A stretch of DNA of 64,000 nucleotides, taken from Pelomonas sp047654805. GTDB taxonomy: Bacteria > Pseudomonadota > Gammaproteobacteria > Burkholderiales > Burkholderiaceae_C. Positions 43,365-51,849 of the stretch are shown here, piece after piece. The notes under the pieces are model-generated. The model worked only from the letters and a program-made list of their open reading frames with translations. It was not told the origin of the DNA and made no database searches. The DNA lies in assembly GCF_047654805.1 (NCBI RefSeq), contig NZ_JASGIV010000001.1, positions 1,116,001-1,180,000 on the forward strand. The letters run 5' to 3'. Made by a program: the position numbers and the translations under genes. Each line of letters opens with the position of its first letter. Within the stretch, counting starts at the first letter, position 1.

Positions 43365-45694
43365 GTTCCCAGACCACGATCGATTTCAACGGCTCCACCG
43401 ACGGCGGTGGCGATGACACCAACGCGCTGACGCTGGCTGCCTATGCCCAGCAGGCCTATCTCGAGTACGCGCTCAGCGTGGTCAAGGGCCGCGCTCTACC
43501 CTCCTACTCCGATGGCCAGAAGCCCGTGCAGCGCCGCATCCTCTATGCCATGCAGCGCCAGGGCCTGGGCTGGAGTGGCAATTCGGGTGCCAAGCCGGTC
43601 AAGGGCGCCAAGGTGGTGGGTGACGTGCTGGGCAACTACCACCCGCACGGCGACCAGTCGGTCTACGACGCGCTGGTGCGCATGGCGCAGGACTTCTCCC
43701 TGCGCTACCCGCTGATCGACGGCCATGGCAACTTCGGCAGCCGCGACGGCGACGGTGCCGCAGCGATGCGGTACACGGAAGCGCGCCTCGCGCCCATCGC
43801 CCGGCTGCTGCTCGATGAGATCGACGAAGGCACTGTGGACTTCCGCCTCAACTACGACGGCACCCAGCAGGAGCCCGTCGAGCTGCCGGCACGCCTGCCC
43901 ATGGTGCTGCTCAATGGCGCCAGCGGCATCGCCGTGGGCCTGGCGACCGAAATCCCCAGCCACAACCTGCGCGAGGTCGCCGCAGCCGCCGTCGCGCTGC
44001 TGAAGGACGACAAGCTCGCCGATGATGCGCTCTTCGAGCTGATCCCCGGCCCCGACTTCCCCGGTGGCGGTCAGCTCATCAGTGCGCCAGAGGACATCCG
44101 TGCGGCCTACACCTCCGGCCGCGGCAGCCTCAAGGTCCGCGCGCGCTGGAAGATCGAGGACCTGGCACGCGGCCAGTGGCAACTGGTCGTCACCGAGCTG
44201 CCGCACGGTACCAGCGCGCAGAAGGTGCTGGAGGAGATCGAGGAGCTGTCCAACCCCAAGGTGAAGGCCGGCAAGAAGACGCTGACGCCGGAGCAGCTGC
44301 AGCTCAAGGCCAGCGTGCTGGGCGTACTGGATGGTGTACGGGACGAGTCCAGCAAGGACGCTGCGGTGCGCATCGTCTTCGAACCGAAGAGCCGCACGGT
44401 CGAGCAGCAGGAGCTCATCAACACGCTGCTGGCCCACACCAGCCTGGAAAGCAGCGCGCCGGTCAACCTGACCATGATCGGTGCGGATGGCCGGCCCACG
44501 CAGAAGAGCCTGCGCGAGGTGTTGACGGAATGGGTGGGCTTTCGCCAGACGACGGTGCGTCGTCGTACCGAGCATCGCCTGGCCCACGTCAACGACCGGA
44601 TCCACGTGCTCGAGGGTCGGCAGCTGGTGCTGCTGAACATCGACGAGGTCATCCGCATCATCCGTGAGTCGGACGAGCCCAAGGCCGCGCTGATCGAGCA
44701 CTTCCGCTTGAGTGACCGCCAGGCCGAGGACATCCTCGAGATCCGGCTGCGCCAGCTGGCGCGGCTGGAAGCCATCAAGATCGAGCAGGAGCTGGCCAAG
44801 CTGCGCGACGAGCGCGCGAAGCTTGAGGACATCCTCGGCTCCGCGGCCGCTCTGCGCCGTACCGTCATCAAGGAGATCGAGGCCGACGCCAAGCAGTATG
44901 GCGACGACCGCCGTACGTTGATCCAGGCCGAGAAGCGCGTCGTCGCCGAGGTCAAGATCGTCGACGAACCGGTCACCGTCATCGTCAGCCAGAAGGGCTG
45001 GGTGAGGGCGCTCAAGGGCCATGAGGTGGACGTGGCCGCCCAGACCTTCAAGGCTGGCGACTCGTTGTGGGGGCATTTCCGTTGCCGCAGCGTGGACCCG
45101 CTGATCGTCGTCGGCGGCAACGGCCGCGTGTACTCGGTGCCGGTATCGGCGCTGCCGGGCGGGCGTGGGGACGGCCAGCCCATCACGACACTGATCGAGC
45201 TGGAAAGCGGCACCCAGATCGCGCACTACATCGCCGCAGCGTCCGCACAGCGCCTGGTGATGGCGGGTTCGACGGGCTACGGCCTGATGGCCCAGGTGGG
45301 TGACCTGGTGGGCCGCCAGAAGGCCGGCAAGACCTTCCTCGCGCTGGACGACGGTGAAGTGCCTTTGCTGGCCGTCGTGCCGGCCGATGCGGTGGCCTTG
45401 CAGCTCGGCGTGCTGAGTGCCCAGGGCCGCTTGCTGAGCTTCCCGCTGGACGAGCTCAAGCACCAGCCCAAGGGCGGCAAGGGCCTGATGTTGATGGATC
45501 TGGAGGCCAAGGACAGCGTCGCGTCCATTGCCTGCTTCACCACCCAGCTGCGCGTGCTCGGCAGCGGCCGAGGCGGCAAGCCGCGCGAGGAAGTGCTGAA
45601 GAACCAGTCGCTCGCGGCCCATGCGGCCAAGCGCGCCCGAAAGGGCAAGGCCGTCGACGGTCTGCAGAAGGTGACCAGGCTGGCGATCGACTGA
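43361..45694 (+). CDS. parC: DNA topoisomerase IV subunit A
   Basis: This 777-residue DNA-cleaving subunit has the catalytic Tyr in AAAMRYTEARLAPIARLL. The helix following the motif HPHGDQSVYDALVRMAQDF is the quinolone-resistance region; the position equal to Ser80 of E. coli ParC is Gln99 here. The C-terminal beta-pinwheel begins near residue 500 and has five or so blades (PVTVIVSQKGWVRALKGHE, and so on). Length fits ParC, and it ends the parE operon. Confidence 0.97.
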   Translation: MSSQTTIDFNGSTDGGGDDTNALTLAAYAQQAYLEYALSVVKGRALPSYSDGQKPVQRRILYAMQRQGLGWSGNSGAKPVKGAKVVGDVLGNYHPHGDQSVYDALVRMAQDFSLRYPLIDGHGNFGSRDGDGAAAMRYTEARLAPIARLLLDEIDEGTVDFRLNYDGTQQEPVELPARLPMVLLNGASGIAVGLATEIPSHNLREVAAAAVALLKDDKLADDALFELIPGPDFPGGGQLISAPEDIRAAYTSGRGSLKVRARWKIEDLARGQWQLVVTELPHGTSAQKVLEEIEELSNPKVKAGKKTLTPEQLQLKASVLGVLDGVRDESSKDAAVRIVFEPKSRTVEQQELINTLLAHTSLESSAPVNLTMIGADGRPTQKSLREVLTEWVGFRQTTVRRRTEHRLAHVNDRIHVLEGRQLVLLNIDEVIRIIRESDEPKAALIEHFRLSDRQAEDILEIRLRQLARLEAIKIEQELAKLRDERAKLEDILGSAAALRRTVIKEIEADAKQYGDDRRTLIQAEKRVVAEVKIVDEPVTVIVSQKGWVRALKGHEVDVAAQTFKAGDSLWGHFRCRSVDPLIVVGGNGRVYSVPVSALPGGRGDGQPITTLIELESGTQIAHYIAAASAQRLVMAGSTGYGLMAQVGDLVGRQKAGKTFLALDDGEVPLLAVVPADAVALQLGVLSAQGRLLSFPLDELKHQPKGGKGLMLMDLEAKDSVASIACFTTQLRVLGSGRGGKPREEVLKNQSLAAHAAKRARKGKAVDGLQKVTRLAID

Positions 45695-45782
45695 ACGATC
45701 CGCTCGGAAAACGTGTCAGCGAGCCGTGACTTGGCGCACAACTGACACCTGCTAGCGGTCTATTTACATGCCGCAACAAGAT

Positions 45783-45879
45783 AGGGGGCAACCCTCCCTA
45801 AGCCGAAGGGTGCCGGGCGGGTTCCCGGTTCTTCGCTGCGCCGCACAATGATTTCTGGCGGTTGTGCTTGACCGTCAAG
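45783..45879 (+). promoter_or_regulatory. Structured leader of the FxDxF PEP-CTERM gene
   Basis: The 199-bp gap after parC holds several hairpins: AGGG/CCCT at about 45783, CCGGG/CCCGG at 45813-45828, GCACAA/TTGTGC at 45843-45867, and CTTGAC/GTCAAG at 45867-45879, just before the CAGGAG ribosome site. No known riboswitch consensus is matched. Confidence 0.4.
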
Positions 45880-45893
45880 TCAGGAGCTACGCA

Positions 45894-46391
45894 ATGAAAT
45901 TGAAATCTATCGCCGCCGCCTCCGCGGTGGCATTGACGGCGTTGAGCAGTCACGCTGCCGACACGGATTGGGGGCAGCACGATCTGCTCGAAAGCGCCCT
46001 CGGCCTGAGTGCCGGCGGGGTCATCTTCGATACCTTCTCCTTCGCGCTCGGCGTGCAGTCGGACGTCGCGAGCAGTGTGACTTCGCTGGGCTCGATTGGA
46101 GCGGGCACGTACAGCCTGTTCTCCGTGGGCGGCGACGGCTTGGTCGGCACGGCCGACGACATCGGCTTCGGGGCCTGGACCTTTGGCGGTGCGCCATCGG
46201 TGCATTCCGTGTCGCTGGCCGCCGGCAACTACTATTACTCGGTCTTTGGCCTCGCGTCCGGCACGGCGGCCTATTCGATCAACTCGGCGGCTGCGGCTGC
46301 CCCGGTGCCGGAGCCCGAGACCTACGCCCTGCTGGGCGCCGGCCTCGGCGTCATCGGCTTCGTCGTTTCGCGCCGCCGACGCGACCGCTGA
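45894..46391 (+). CDS. FxDxF-type PEP-CTERM sorted exported protein
   Basis: This 165-residue protein has a signal peptide (MKLKSIAAASAVALTALSSH, then AA) and a motif IFDTFSFALG that fits the FxDxF subfamily. The C-terminus from about residue 138 is VPEPETYALLGAGLGVIGFV then RRRR, the PEP-CTERM sorting signal. Exosortase removes this signal and proteins are sent to the outer surface or matrix. No exosortase gene is in this window. It has a good CAGGAG ribosome site eight bases before the ATG. Confidence 0.9.
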   Translation: MKLKSIAAASAVALTALSSHAADTDWGQHDLLESALGLSAGGVIFDTFSFALGVQSDVASSVTSLGSIGAGTYSLFSVGGDGLVGTADDIGFGAWTFGGAPSVHSVSLAAGNYYYSVFGLASGTAAYSINSAAAAAPVPEPETYALLGAGLGVIGFVVSRRRRDR

Positions 46392-46455
46392 TCAGGGCTT
46401 GGTTGGAGTGGCCACCGATGTGGCGCTCCCATGAAGCCTTAGAGTGGTCACTTCT

Positions 46456-46489
46456 GGCCCTGCCAGCCCCGCGCTCGCAGGGCCTTTTT
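46456..46489 (+). terminator. Rho-independent terminator after FxDxF gene
   Basis: GGCCCTGC pairs with GCAGGGCC across a 13-base loop, followed by T5. It ends the PEP-CTERM transcript before the convergent lipoprotein gene. Confidence 0.8.
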
Positions 46490-46493
46490 GTGC

Positions 46494-46991
46494 CTAGTCA
46501 TCCAGCCCTGGGAAGCGCCGGCTCGGGAATACCATGCTCTGCGTCGTGCGCACGACGACGCCGTCCTTGAAGTGGACGTTGAAGCGCAGGCCATAGCCTG
46601 CCTGGTCGGGCTCGACGGTCCAGTCCCACACATCCTCGCCGCTGTTGCGGAAGAACACCCGGGAGCGCTCACGGCCCAGCAGCCGGCTGACCTGCTCGGG
46701 CGTCATTCCTGGCTCGATGCGCGCACGGCCGGCGGGTGAGAGGCCGTCCGATATGCCTAGCAACCGGCCATCGGCGGCCAGGCGCACCATGTAGGCATGC
46801 CGGCCCATGGGCTGGCTGGAGTACTCCAGAGTGCGTCCACCGTCAGCCTCCGGCCAGTCCCGCACGGGCGGGCCGTAGATCGCGATGACGTCGGCCTCGC
46901 GGCTGATGCCCGGCTGCAGCCGGGCATCGCGATCCGGTGTCGCGCAGCCGGCCAGCAGCGTGAGGCACAGGGCGAGGACGGCGAGGCGCAT
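46494..46991 (-). CDS. BamE/SmpA-like lipoprotein
   Basis: This 165-residue protein has a lipobox LLAGC at about residue 15 and a body with two short tandem parts: QPGISREADVIAIYGPP and PGMTPEQVSRLLGRERSRV. Both resemble the BamE-type beta-alpha motif of a turn and helix that reads G-x-T/S-x-x-x-V. It ends in SRRFPGLDD. It starts seven bases after the pyrD stop, so is likely cotranscribed with it. Role in envelope maintenance is inferred. Confidence 0.8.
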   Translation of the reverse strand: MRLAVLALCLTLLAGCATPDRDARLQPGISREADVIAIYGPPVRDWPEADGGRTLEYSSQPMGRHAYMVRLAADGRLLGISDGLSPAGRARIEPGMTPEQVSRLLGRERSRVFFRNSGEDVWDWTVEPDQAGYGLRFNVHFKDGVVVRTTQSMVFPSRRFPGLDD

Positions 46992-46998
46992 GGCGGTT

Positions 46999-48039
46999 TC
47001 AGCGTTGAGCCAGGGCCTTCGCACAGGCGCTGACGAGGGCCGGGCCCTTGTAGATGAGGCCGGTGTAGATCTGCACAAGGTCCGCGCCAGCGTCGATTTT
47101 GGCGCCGGCGTTCTCGGCGCTCATCACACCGCCGACACCGATGATGGGATAGCCGGCGGGCAGGGCTGCGCGCAGCAGGCGGATGACGCGGTTGCTGGCC
47201 TCGAAGACAGGCGCGCCGGACAGGCCGCCCGTCTCATCCGCGTGCTGCAGGCCTTGCACGGCATCACGGGCGACGGTGGTGTTCGTCGCGATGACACCGT
47301 CGATGCCGTTGGCCGTCAGCGTCTGCGCAATGATGGCGACCTGGGCCTCCTCCAGGTCTGGCGCGATCTTCACGAACATGGGTACGTGCCGGCCGCTCTG
47401 TGCATCGAGCTGTTGTTTGCGCTGCTGCAGCGCGCCCAGCAGCGCGTCCAGTGCCGCATCGCTTTGCAGCGCGCGCAGGTTCTTGGTGTTGGGACTGGAG
47501 ATGTTGACGGTGACGTAGTCGGCGTGGGCGTGCACGCCCTCCAGGCCGAGCAGGTAGTCGTCGGCCGCGTTCTCTATGGGCGTGGCGGCGTTCTTGCCGA
47601 TGTTCAGACCCAGCACGCCGCCGGCCTTGCGGAAGCTGTGTGCGCGTTGCACGTTGGCGATGAAGCTCGGCAGGCCTTCATTGTTGAAGCCCAGGCGGTT
47701 GATCAGCGCATTTGCCTCGGGCAGGCGGAACATGCGAGGCTTGTCATTGCCGGGCTGGCCCTTGGGCGTCACGGTGCCCACCTCGATGAAGCCGAAGCCC
47801 ATCGCGCCCAGGCCGTCGATGCAGCGACCGTTCTTGTCCAGGCCCGCGGCCAGGCCCACGCGGTTGGGGAAGCGCAGACCGGCGAGGGTGACGGGGTCGC
47901 TGATGCGCTCTCCGCACCAGAGTGCCTGTGCCGGCGTGTTCTGCAGCCTGGCGATGGCGCCAAGGGTCAATTCGTGGGCTTGTTCCGGATCAAGGCCGAA
48001 CAGGAAGGGGCGGGTGAGGGCGTAGGGAACGAGGGGCAT
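46999..48039 (-). CDS. pyrD: Dihydroorotate dehydrogenase, class 2 (quinone)
   Basis: This 346-residue flavoenzyme oxidises dihydroorotate to orotate in pyrimidine synthesis and passes electrons to quinones at the membrane. The N-terminal PYALTRPFLFGLDPEQAHEL is the membrane-binding helix pair of class 2. VTVNISSPNTKNLRALQ holds the catalytic Ser; VFVKIAPDL is replaced by MFVKIAPDL. It follows proX by 35 bases and precedes the BamE-like gene. Confidence 0.97.
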   Translation of the reverse strand: MPLVPYALTRPFLFGLDPEQAHELTLGAIARLQNTPAQALWCGERISDPVTLAGLRFPNRVGLAAGLDKNGRCIDGLGAMGFGFIEVGTVTPKGQPGNDKPRMFRLPEANALINRLGFNNEGLPSFIANVQRAHSFRKAGGVLGLNIGKNAATPIENAADDYLLGLEGVHAHADYVTVNISSPNTKNLRALQSDAALDALLGALQQRKQQLDAQSGRHVPMFVKIAPDLEEAQVAIIAQTLTANGIDGVIATNTTVARDAVQGLQHADETGGLSGAPVFEASNRVIRLLRAALPAGYPIIGVGGVMSAENAGAKIDAGADLVQIYTGLIYKGPALVSACAKALAQR

Positions 48040-48074
48040 GGCCTCGATTGTCGCTAACCGCGGCCGGGCGGAAC

Positions 48075-49082
48075 TCAGGGCGACTCGTGTCCACCCGCCC
48101 GGGCCGCCGTGCTGATCCAGCTGTCGAACAGCGTCTGGTGGACGCGGATCCAGCCGTCGACATGGCGCTCCACGTCCCGCTGCGTGTTCTCGCCTTCGCT
48201 CATGCGCAGGTTCTGCGCGTTGATGTCGCCGATGGGCAGTTTCATCAGCTCGAAAAGCCGCGCCGCAGCAGGGTTGCGCTCGATGAAGGCCCGGTTGGCC
48301 ACGATCTGCTCCCGGTCGGCCTGGAAGCCGTAGTTGCGGCCGTTGGGCAGCCGCGTGTCGGGCGTGCCCTCCTGTGCTGCCGAGGACGGCACCTGCAGCC
48401 AGACCACGTCGGTCCCTGGCCGCAGCACGGCGCTGACCCAGTAGGGTGTCCAGGTGTAGTACAGGACGGGATGGCCCTGGCGGAAGCGGGCGATGGTGTC
48501 GGCCATCAGGGCGGCGTAGCTGCCCTGGCGGTGCGTCACGTGTTCGCGCAGGCCGTAGGCGCCCAGGTGCTGCTCGATGGCCAGCTCGCAGCCCCAGCCG
48601 GGGTTGCAGCCCGTCAGGTCGGCCCGGCCGTCGCCATCGCCGTCGAAGAGCTTGGCGATGACCGGATCCTTCAGCTGGTCGATGCGGGTGATGCCGTACT
48701 GCTCGGCCGTCTTGCGGTCGATCAGATAGCCCTGCACGGCGCCCTCGGCATATGCGCCGGAGCTGCGGAACAGCTTGGCGTCGCCGCCGCTGTTTTCGTA
48801 GAAATCGGCGTGCAGCAACTGCCAGTGGTTGGCCATGAAGGTGGCGTCGCCGTTGGCGATGGCCAGATGCTCGGTGGCGGGTTCCAGGTCCTTCATGGGC
48901 AGCACGGTGTAGCCGAGCCTTTCGAGGGCGCGCGAGACCAGCAGGGTCTGGAAGGCTTCCTCGGCCAGCGAGCTCTTCAGCGGCTGGACCGTGACGCCCC
49001 GGCCCGGAAGGACCTCGGCGCGGCCCGCCAGACACAGCGCGAGCAGACCAAGGGTGATGAGGTTACGGGCGAGCTTGTTCAT
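48075..49082 (-). CDS. proX: Glycine betaine/proline ABC transporter, binding protein
   Basis: This 335-residue periplasmic protein has a signal peptide (MNKLARNLITLGLLALCLAG, then RA) and the ProX pattern: GVTVQPLKSSLAEEAFQTLL, GYLIDRKTAEQYGITRIDQL and LTGCNPGWGCE with a Cys pair typical of E. coli ProX. It also has PVLYYTWTPYW, with aromatic residues that form the betaine cage. It overlaps proW by four bases. Substrates: glycine betaine, proline betaine or choline; osmoprotection. Confidence 0.95.
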   Translation of the reverse strand: MNKLARNLITLGLLALCLAGRAEVLPGRGVTVQPLKSSLAEEAFQTLLVSRALERLGYTVLPMKDLEPATEHLAIANGDATFMANHWQLLHADFYENSGGDAKLFRSSGAYAEGAVQGYLIDRKTAEQYGITRIDQLKDPVIAKLFDGDGDGRADLTGCNPGWGCELAIEQHLGAYGLREHVTHRQGSYAALMADTIARFRQGHPVLYYTWTPYWVSAVLRPGTDVVWLQVPSSAAQEGTPDTRLPNGRNYGFQADREQIVANRAFIERNPAAARLFELMKLPIGDINAQNLRMSEGENTQRDVERHVDGWIRVHQTLFDSWISTAARAGGHESP

Positions 49083-50236
49083 GCCTGGACCCCCTGTTTT
49101 TGAGGCATGGGCTCCGGAGGGCGCAGCAGGTGCCGCAGGCCGCGCAGTGCGAGGCCGGCCGGACCGGCATGCCACCACCGCCTGGCGGCGCCACGGCGCG
49201 AGCGGCCCAGGGCCTGCGTCAGGCGGTCCAGCGTGATGGCCAGCAGCACGATGCCCAGGCCTCCCACGGTGGCTAGGCCCATGTCGAGCCGGCCGATGCC
49301 GCGCAGCACCATCTGGCCCAGGCCGCCGACGGCGATCATGGATGCGATGACCACCATGGACAGCGACAGCATCAGTGCCTGGTTGATGCCGGCCATGATG
49401 GACGGCATCGCCAGCGGCAGCTTCACCTTGACCAGCATCTGCCATGGCGACGCGCCGTAGGCTCGGGCGGCCTCGATCAGGTCGGGGCGCACCTGGCGCA
49501 GGCCCAGGTTGGTCAGCCTCGCCAGTGGTGCCAGCGCGAACACGATGGTCACGATGACGCCGGGCACGTTGCCGATGCCGAACAGCATCACCACGGGCAC
49601 CAGGTAGACAAAGGCGGGCGTGGTCTGCATCGCGTCCAGCAGCGGGCGCATCAGGCGCTGGGCGCGGTCGCTGCTGGCCAGCAACACGCCCAGAGGCAGG
49701 CCCACCAACAGGCAGAACAGCAGCGAGGTCAACACCAGCGACAGCGTGACCATGGCCTCGGGCCAGATGCCCAGGAGCGCCACCAGCGCGAGCGACACCG
49801 TGCTGCCGATCGCGAGCCTGCGGCCGGCGAACTGCCAGGTCAGCAGGCCGATGAGGCCGATCATCGCAGTGGCCGGGAGGCTGCCAAGCAGGCCTTGCAC
49901 CCAGTTCAGCGTGCCATCGATGGGCAGGCGCACATGCTGGAAGAAGGGGCGGCCGTGCTCGACGACCCAGCCCAGGCCCTGGTTGATCCAGGACTCGACC
50001 GGCAGCCCGCCATCCCACAACTGCTGCCAGTGCAGGCCGACAGCATCGGCCGCGTTGCTGTGGTGCGCGGTGGATGCCGGCGCGTCCAGCCAGGCACGGG
50101 TGGCGGCGTCGTCAGGCGCGGCCGACATGGCCTGCCAGGGATCGACGTAGGTCTGCGTCGGCGCTGCGGCCATGCCGCTGGCGGCGTAGTCGGGGGCCGG
50201 CGCGACGTCGAGTTGCGGCAATGCGTTCTCGTTCAT
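49079..50236 (-). CDS. proW: Glycine betaine/proline ABC transporter, permease
   Basis: This 385-residue protein has a long soluble N-terminus of about 100 residues (Ala/Asp/Pro rich, with VESWINQGLGWVVEHGRP) as in E. coli ProW. At least six to seven helices follow. The EAA-like loop is AARAYGASPWQMLVKVKLPL and IEAA precedes it. It starts 12 bases after the proV stop. Together they form an osmoprotectant importer. Confidence 0.95.
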   Translation of the reverse strand: MNENALPQLDVAPAPDYAASGMAAAPTQTYVDPWQAMSAAPDDAATRAWLDAPASTAHHSNAADAVGLHWQQLWDGGLPVESWINQGLGWVVEHGRPFFQHVRLPIDGTLNWVQGLLGSLPATAMIGLIGLLTWQFAGRRLAIGSTVSLALVALLGIWPEAMVTLSLVLTSLLFCLLVGLPLGVLLASSDRAQRLMRPLLDAMQTTPAFVYLVPVVMLFGIGNVPGVIVTIVFALAPLARLTNLGLRQVRPDLIEAARAYGASPWQMLVKVKLPLAMPSIMAGINQALMLSLSMVVIASMIAVGGLGQMVLRGIGRLDMGLATVGGLGIVLLAITLDRLTQALGRSRRGAARRWWHAGPAGLALRGLRHLLRPPEPMPQKQGVQA

Positions 50237-50248
50237 GGGTTCTCCAGT

Positions 50249-51481
50249 TCAGGCGGCTTCGGCGGCCGAGGCAACCTCGATGGGCGGCGTGTCGCGGTCG
50301 AGGAACTTCAGCAGCGTGGTCTTGCTGATCACGCCGCAGAAACGCCCCTCGGCGGTAACCACCGGGAGCGCACAAGGCGCCTGCGCCACCTGCCCGAAAA
50401 GGCCTGCGACAGGAGCATCAGCTGCAAGCTCCGGCAGTGATGCGATGAAGGCGCGCTGCAAGCCCAATGGGCCGGCGTGGCCGTCCAGCGCAGTGCGCAG
50501 GCTGTCGACCGAGACGACGCCGAGATAGCGCCGCGAGGGGCTGACGACGTAGGCGTGTTCGCGGTCCTGGTCCTCAAGTTGCTTCAGCGCTGCACGGCAG
50601 CCGCGATCGCTGTGCTCGGCGACGACAGTCAGTGGCTGGCGCGCGATGTCGGCCGCCTTGAAGACGGCCGCCGCGTCGACGCCGCGTACGAAGCTGCGCA
50701 CGAAGTCGTCGGCTGGCTGGCGCAGGATCTCGTCGGGCGTGCCGACCTGCACGACCTGGCCATCCTTCATGATGGCGATGCGGTCGCCGATGCGCATGGC
50801 CTCGTCGAGGTCGTGCGAGATGAAGACGATGGTGCGGCGGCGCACCTGCTGCAACCGCAGCAGTTCCGACTGCATCTCGGCGCGGATGATGGGGTCCAGC
50901 GCAGAGAATGCCTCGTCCATCAGCAGGATGGCCGGGTCCGCTGCCAGCGCGCGCGCCAGGCCCACGCGCTGCTGCATGCCCCCGGACAGCTCGTCCGGAT
51001 AGCTGTCGCCCCAGCCAGCCAGGCCCACCTGGGCCAGCGCGTCATCGGCAGCGGCCAGACGCCGGGCCTTGGCGGTGCCTGCGAGCTCCAGGCCGAAGGC
51101 GGTGTTGTCGCGTACCGTCATGTGCGGCATCAGGGCGAAGGACTGGAACACCATGCCGATGTCCTTGCGGCGCAGTGCGCGCAAGCGCGCATCGGAGTGC
51201 GCGTTGATGTCCTCACCGTCGATGACGATGCGCCCGGCGCTGGGTTCGATGAGCCGGTTCAGCAGCCGCACCAGTGTGGACTTGCCCGAACCGGACAGAC
51301 CCATGATGACGAAGACCTCGCCGGCATGGATCTCGAAGCTGGCGTCGAACACGCCGATGGACTGGCCGGTGCGGGCCAGGATCTCCTGCTTGGACAGACC
51401 CTGGCGGACCAGGGCCAGCGCCTGTTCGGGCTGGTCGCCGAAGACCTTGAAGACGTGGTCGATGAGGATGGCCTTGGCCAT
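50249..51481 (-). CDS. proV: Glycine betaine/proline ABC transporter, ATPase with CBS domains
   Basis: This 410-residue ATPase is near E. coli ProV in length and sequence: SKQEILARTGQSIGVFDASF, Walker A GLSGSGKSTLVRLLNRL, signature LSGGMQQRVGLARALA, Walker B ILLMDEAFSALDP. Two CBS domains fill the C-terminus from about residue 285 (DREHAYVVSPSRRYLGVVSV and PVVTAEGRFCGVISKTTLLK), the ionic-strength sensor in related systems. The ATG at 51481 has an AAAGGAGC site. It is the first gene of the proVWX operon. Confidence 0.96.
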   Translation of the reverse strand: MAKAILIDHVFKVFGDQPEQALALVRQGLSKQEILARTGQSIGVFDASFEIHAGEVFVIMGLSGSGKSTLVRLLNRLIEPSAGRIVIDGEDINAHSDARLRALRRKDIGMVFQSFALMPHMTVRDNTAFGLELAGTAKARRLAAADDALAQVGLAGWGDSYPDELSGGMQQRVGLARALAADPAILLMDEAFSALDPIIRAEMQSELLRLQQVRRRTIVFISHDLDEAMRIGDRIAIMKDGQVVQVGTPDEILRQPADDFVRSFVRGVDAAAVFKAADIARQPLTVVAEHSDRGCRAALKQLEDQDREHAYVVSPSRRYLGVVSVDSLRTALDGHAGPLGLQRAFIASLPELAADAPVAGLFGQVAQAPCALPVVTAEGRFCGVISKTTLLKFLDRDTPPIEVASAAEAA

Positions 51482-51849
51482 GGACGTGCTCCTTTCGTGC
51501 AGCAACGCTGCAGGTGAACAGGGCGCCGCCACTGCAGGCAGTGACGGCCGTCATGCCATCAACCGGGGAGGCTGTGAGCGCGCACGCGCGTCGTGCAGGC
51601 CTCCAAGGGCTGCCGGCGGGCACTGAGAACGACGTGATGACGCAAGCAATACCCGCCGGAACTCCTGATCGCCGCAGCGGGCCTGGTCGAGGGGCGCTGC
51701 CTGCGGGAGCATGGCTGGTCGTGGCGGGAACGCAGTCCTCGCCGCTTGCCGGGCAGGGCCCGGGTCTTCGTGCCGCGATGGGGCCGAGGCTGGCCCGCAA
51801 GTAGCACGGCTCGATCAAAATGACTTATTGATCGAAATAAGTGCCTTCA
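51482..51849. other. 368-bp intergenic region upstream of proV
   Basis: This gap separates the proV start from the end of the LysR gene. It should hold the proVWX promoter, but no clear -35/-10 pair is seen. The proximal 25 bases have the ribosome site. Short open frames on both strands lack start sites and codon pattern, so no gene is called. The distal end is AT-rich and holds two nested inverted repeats listed separately. Confidence 0.5.
51811..51841. repeat. Nested inverted repeats downstream of the LysR gene
   Basis: TCGATCAA (51811-51818) pairs with TTGATCGA (51828-51835), and CTTATT (51824-51829) pairs with AATAAG (51836-51841). The two cannot form at once. They lie nine bases after the LysR stop on its strand, so a terminator is possible; an operator for proV is another option. 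Confidence 0.5.

Noticed and set aside
43496..45622. 708-codon open frame opposite parC, and a 749-codon frame opposite deoA-deoC (24256-26505)
   Set aside because: Both are antisense shadows of well-conserved genes; the amino acid mix (His/Gln/Arg/Gly rich) is typical of such frames.
45850..45870. Sigma-54 promoter before the PEP-CTERM gene
   Set aside because: TGGCGG is present but the GC element does not fall at the required ten-base distance.
45783..45879. c-di-GMP (GEMM) riboswitch before the PEP-CTERM gene
   Set aside because: The GACGCAAAGC-type core and the paired tetraloop region are absent.
51514..51804. Short open frames in the proV-LysR gap
   Set aside because: No ribosome site, no family resemblance, and frames exist on both strands in the same place.
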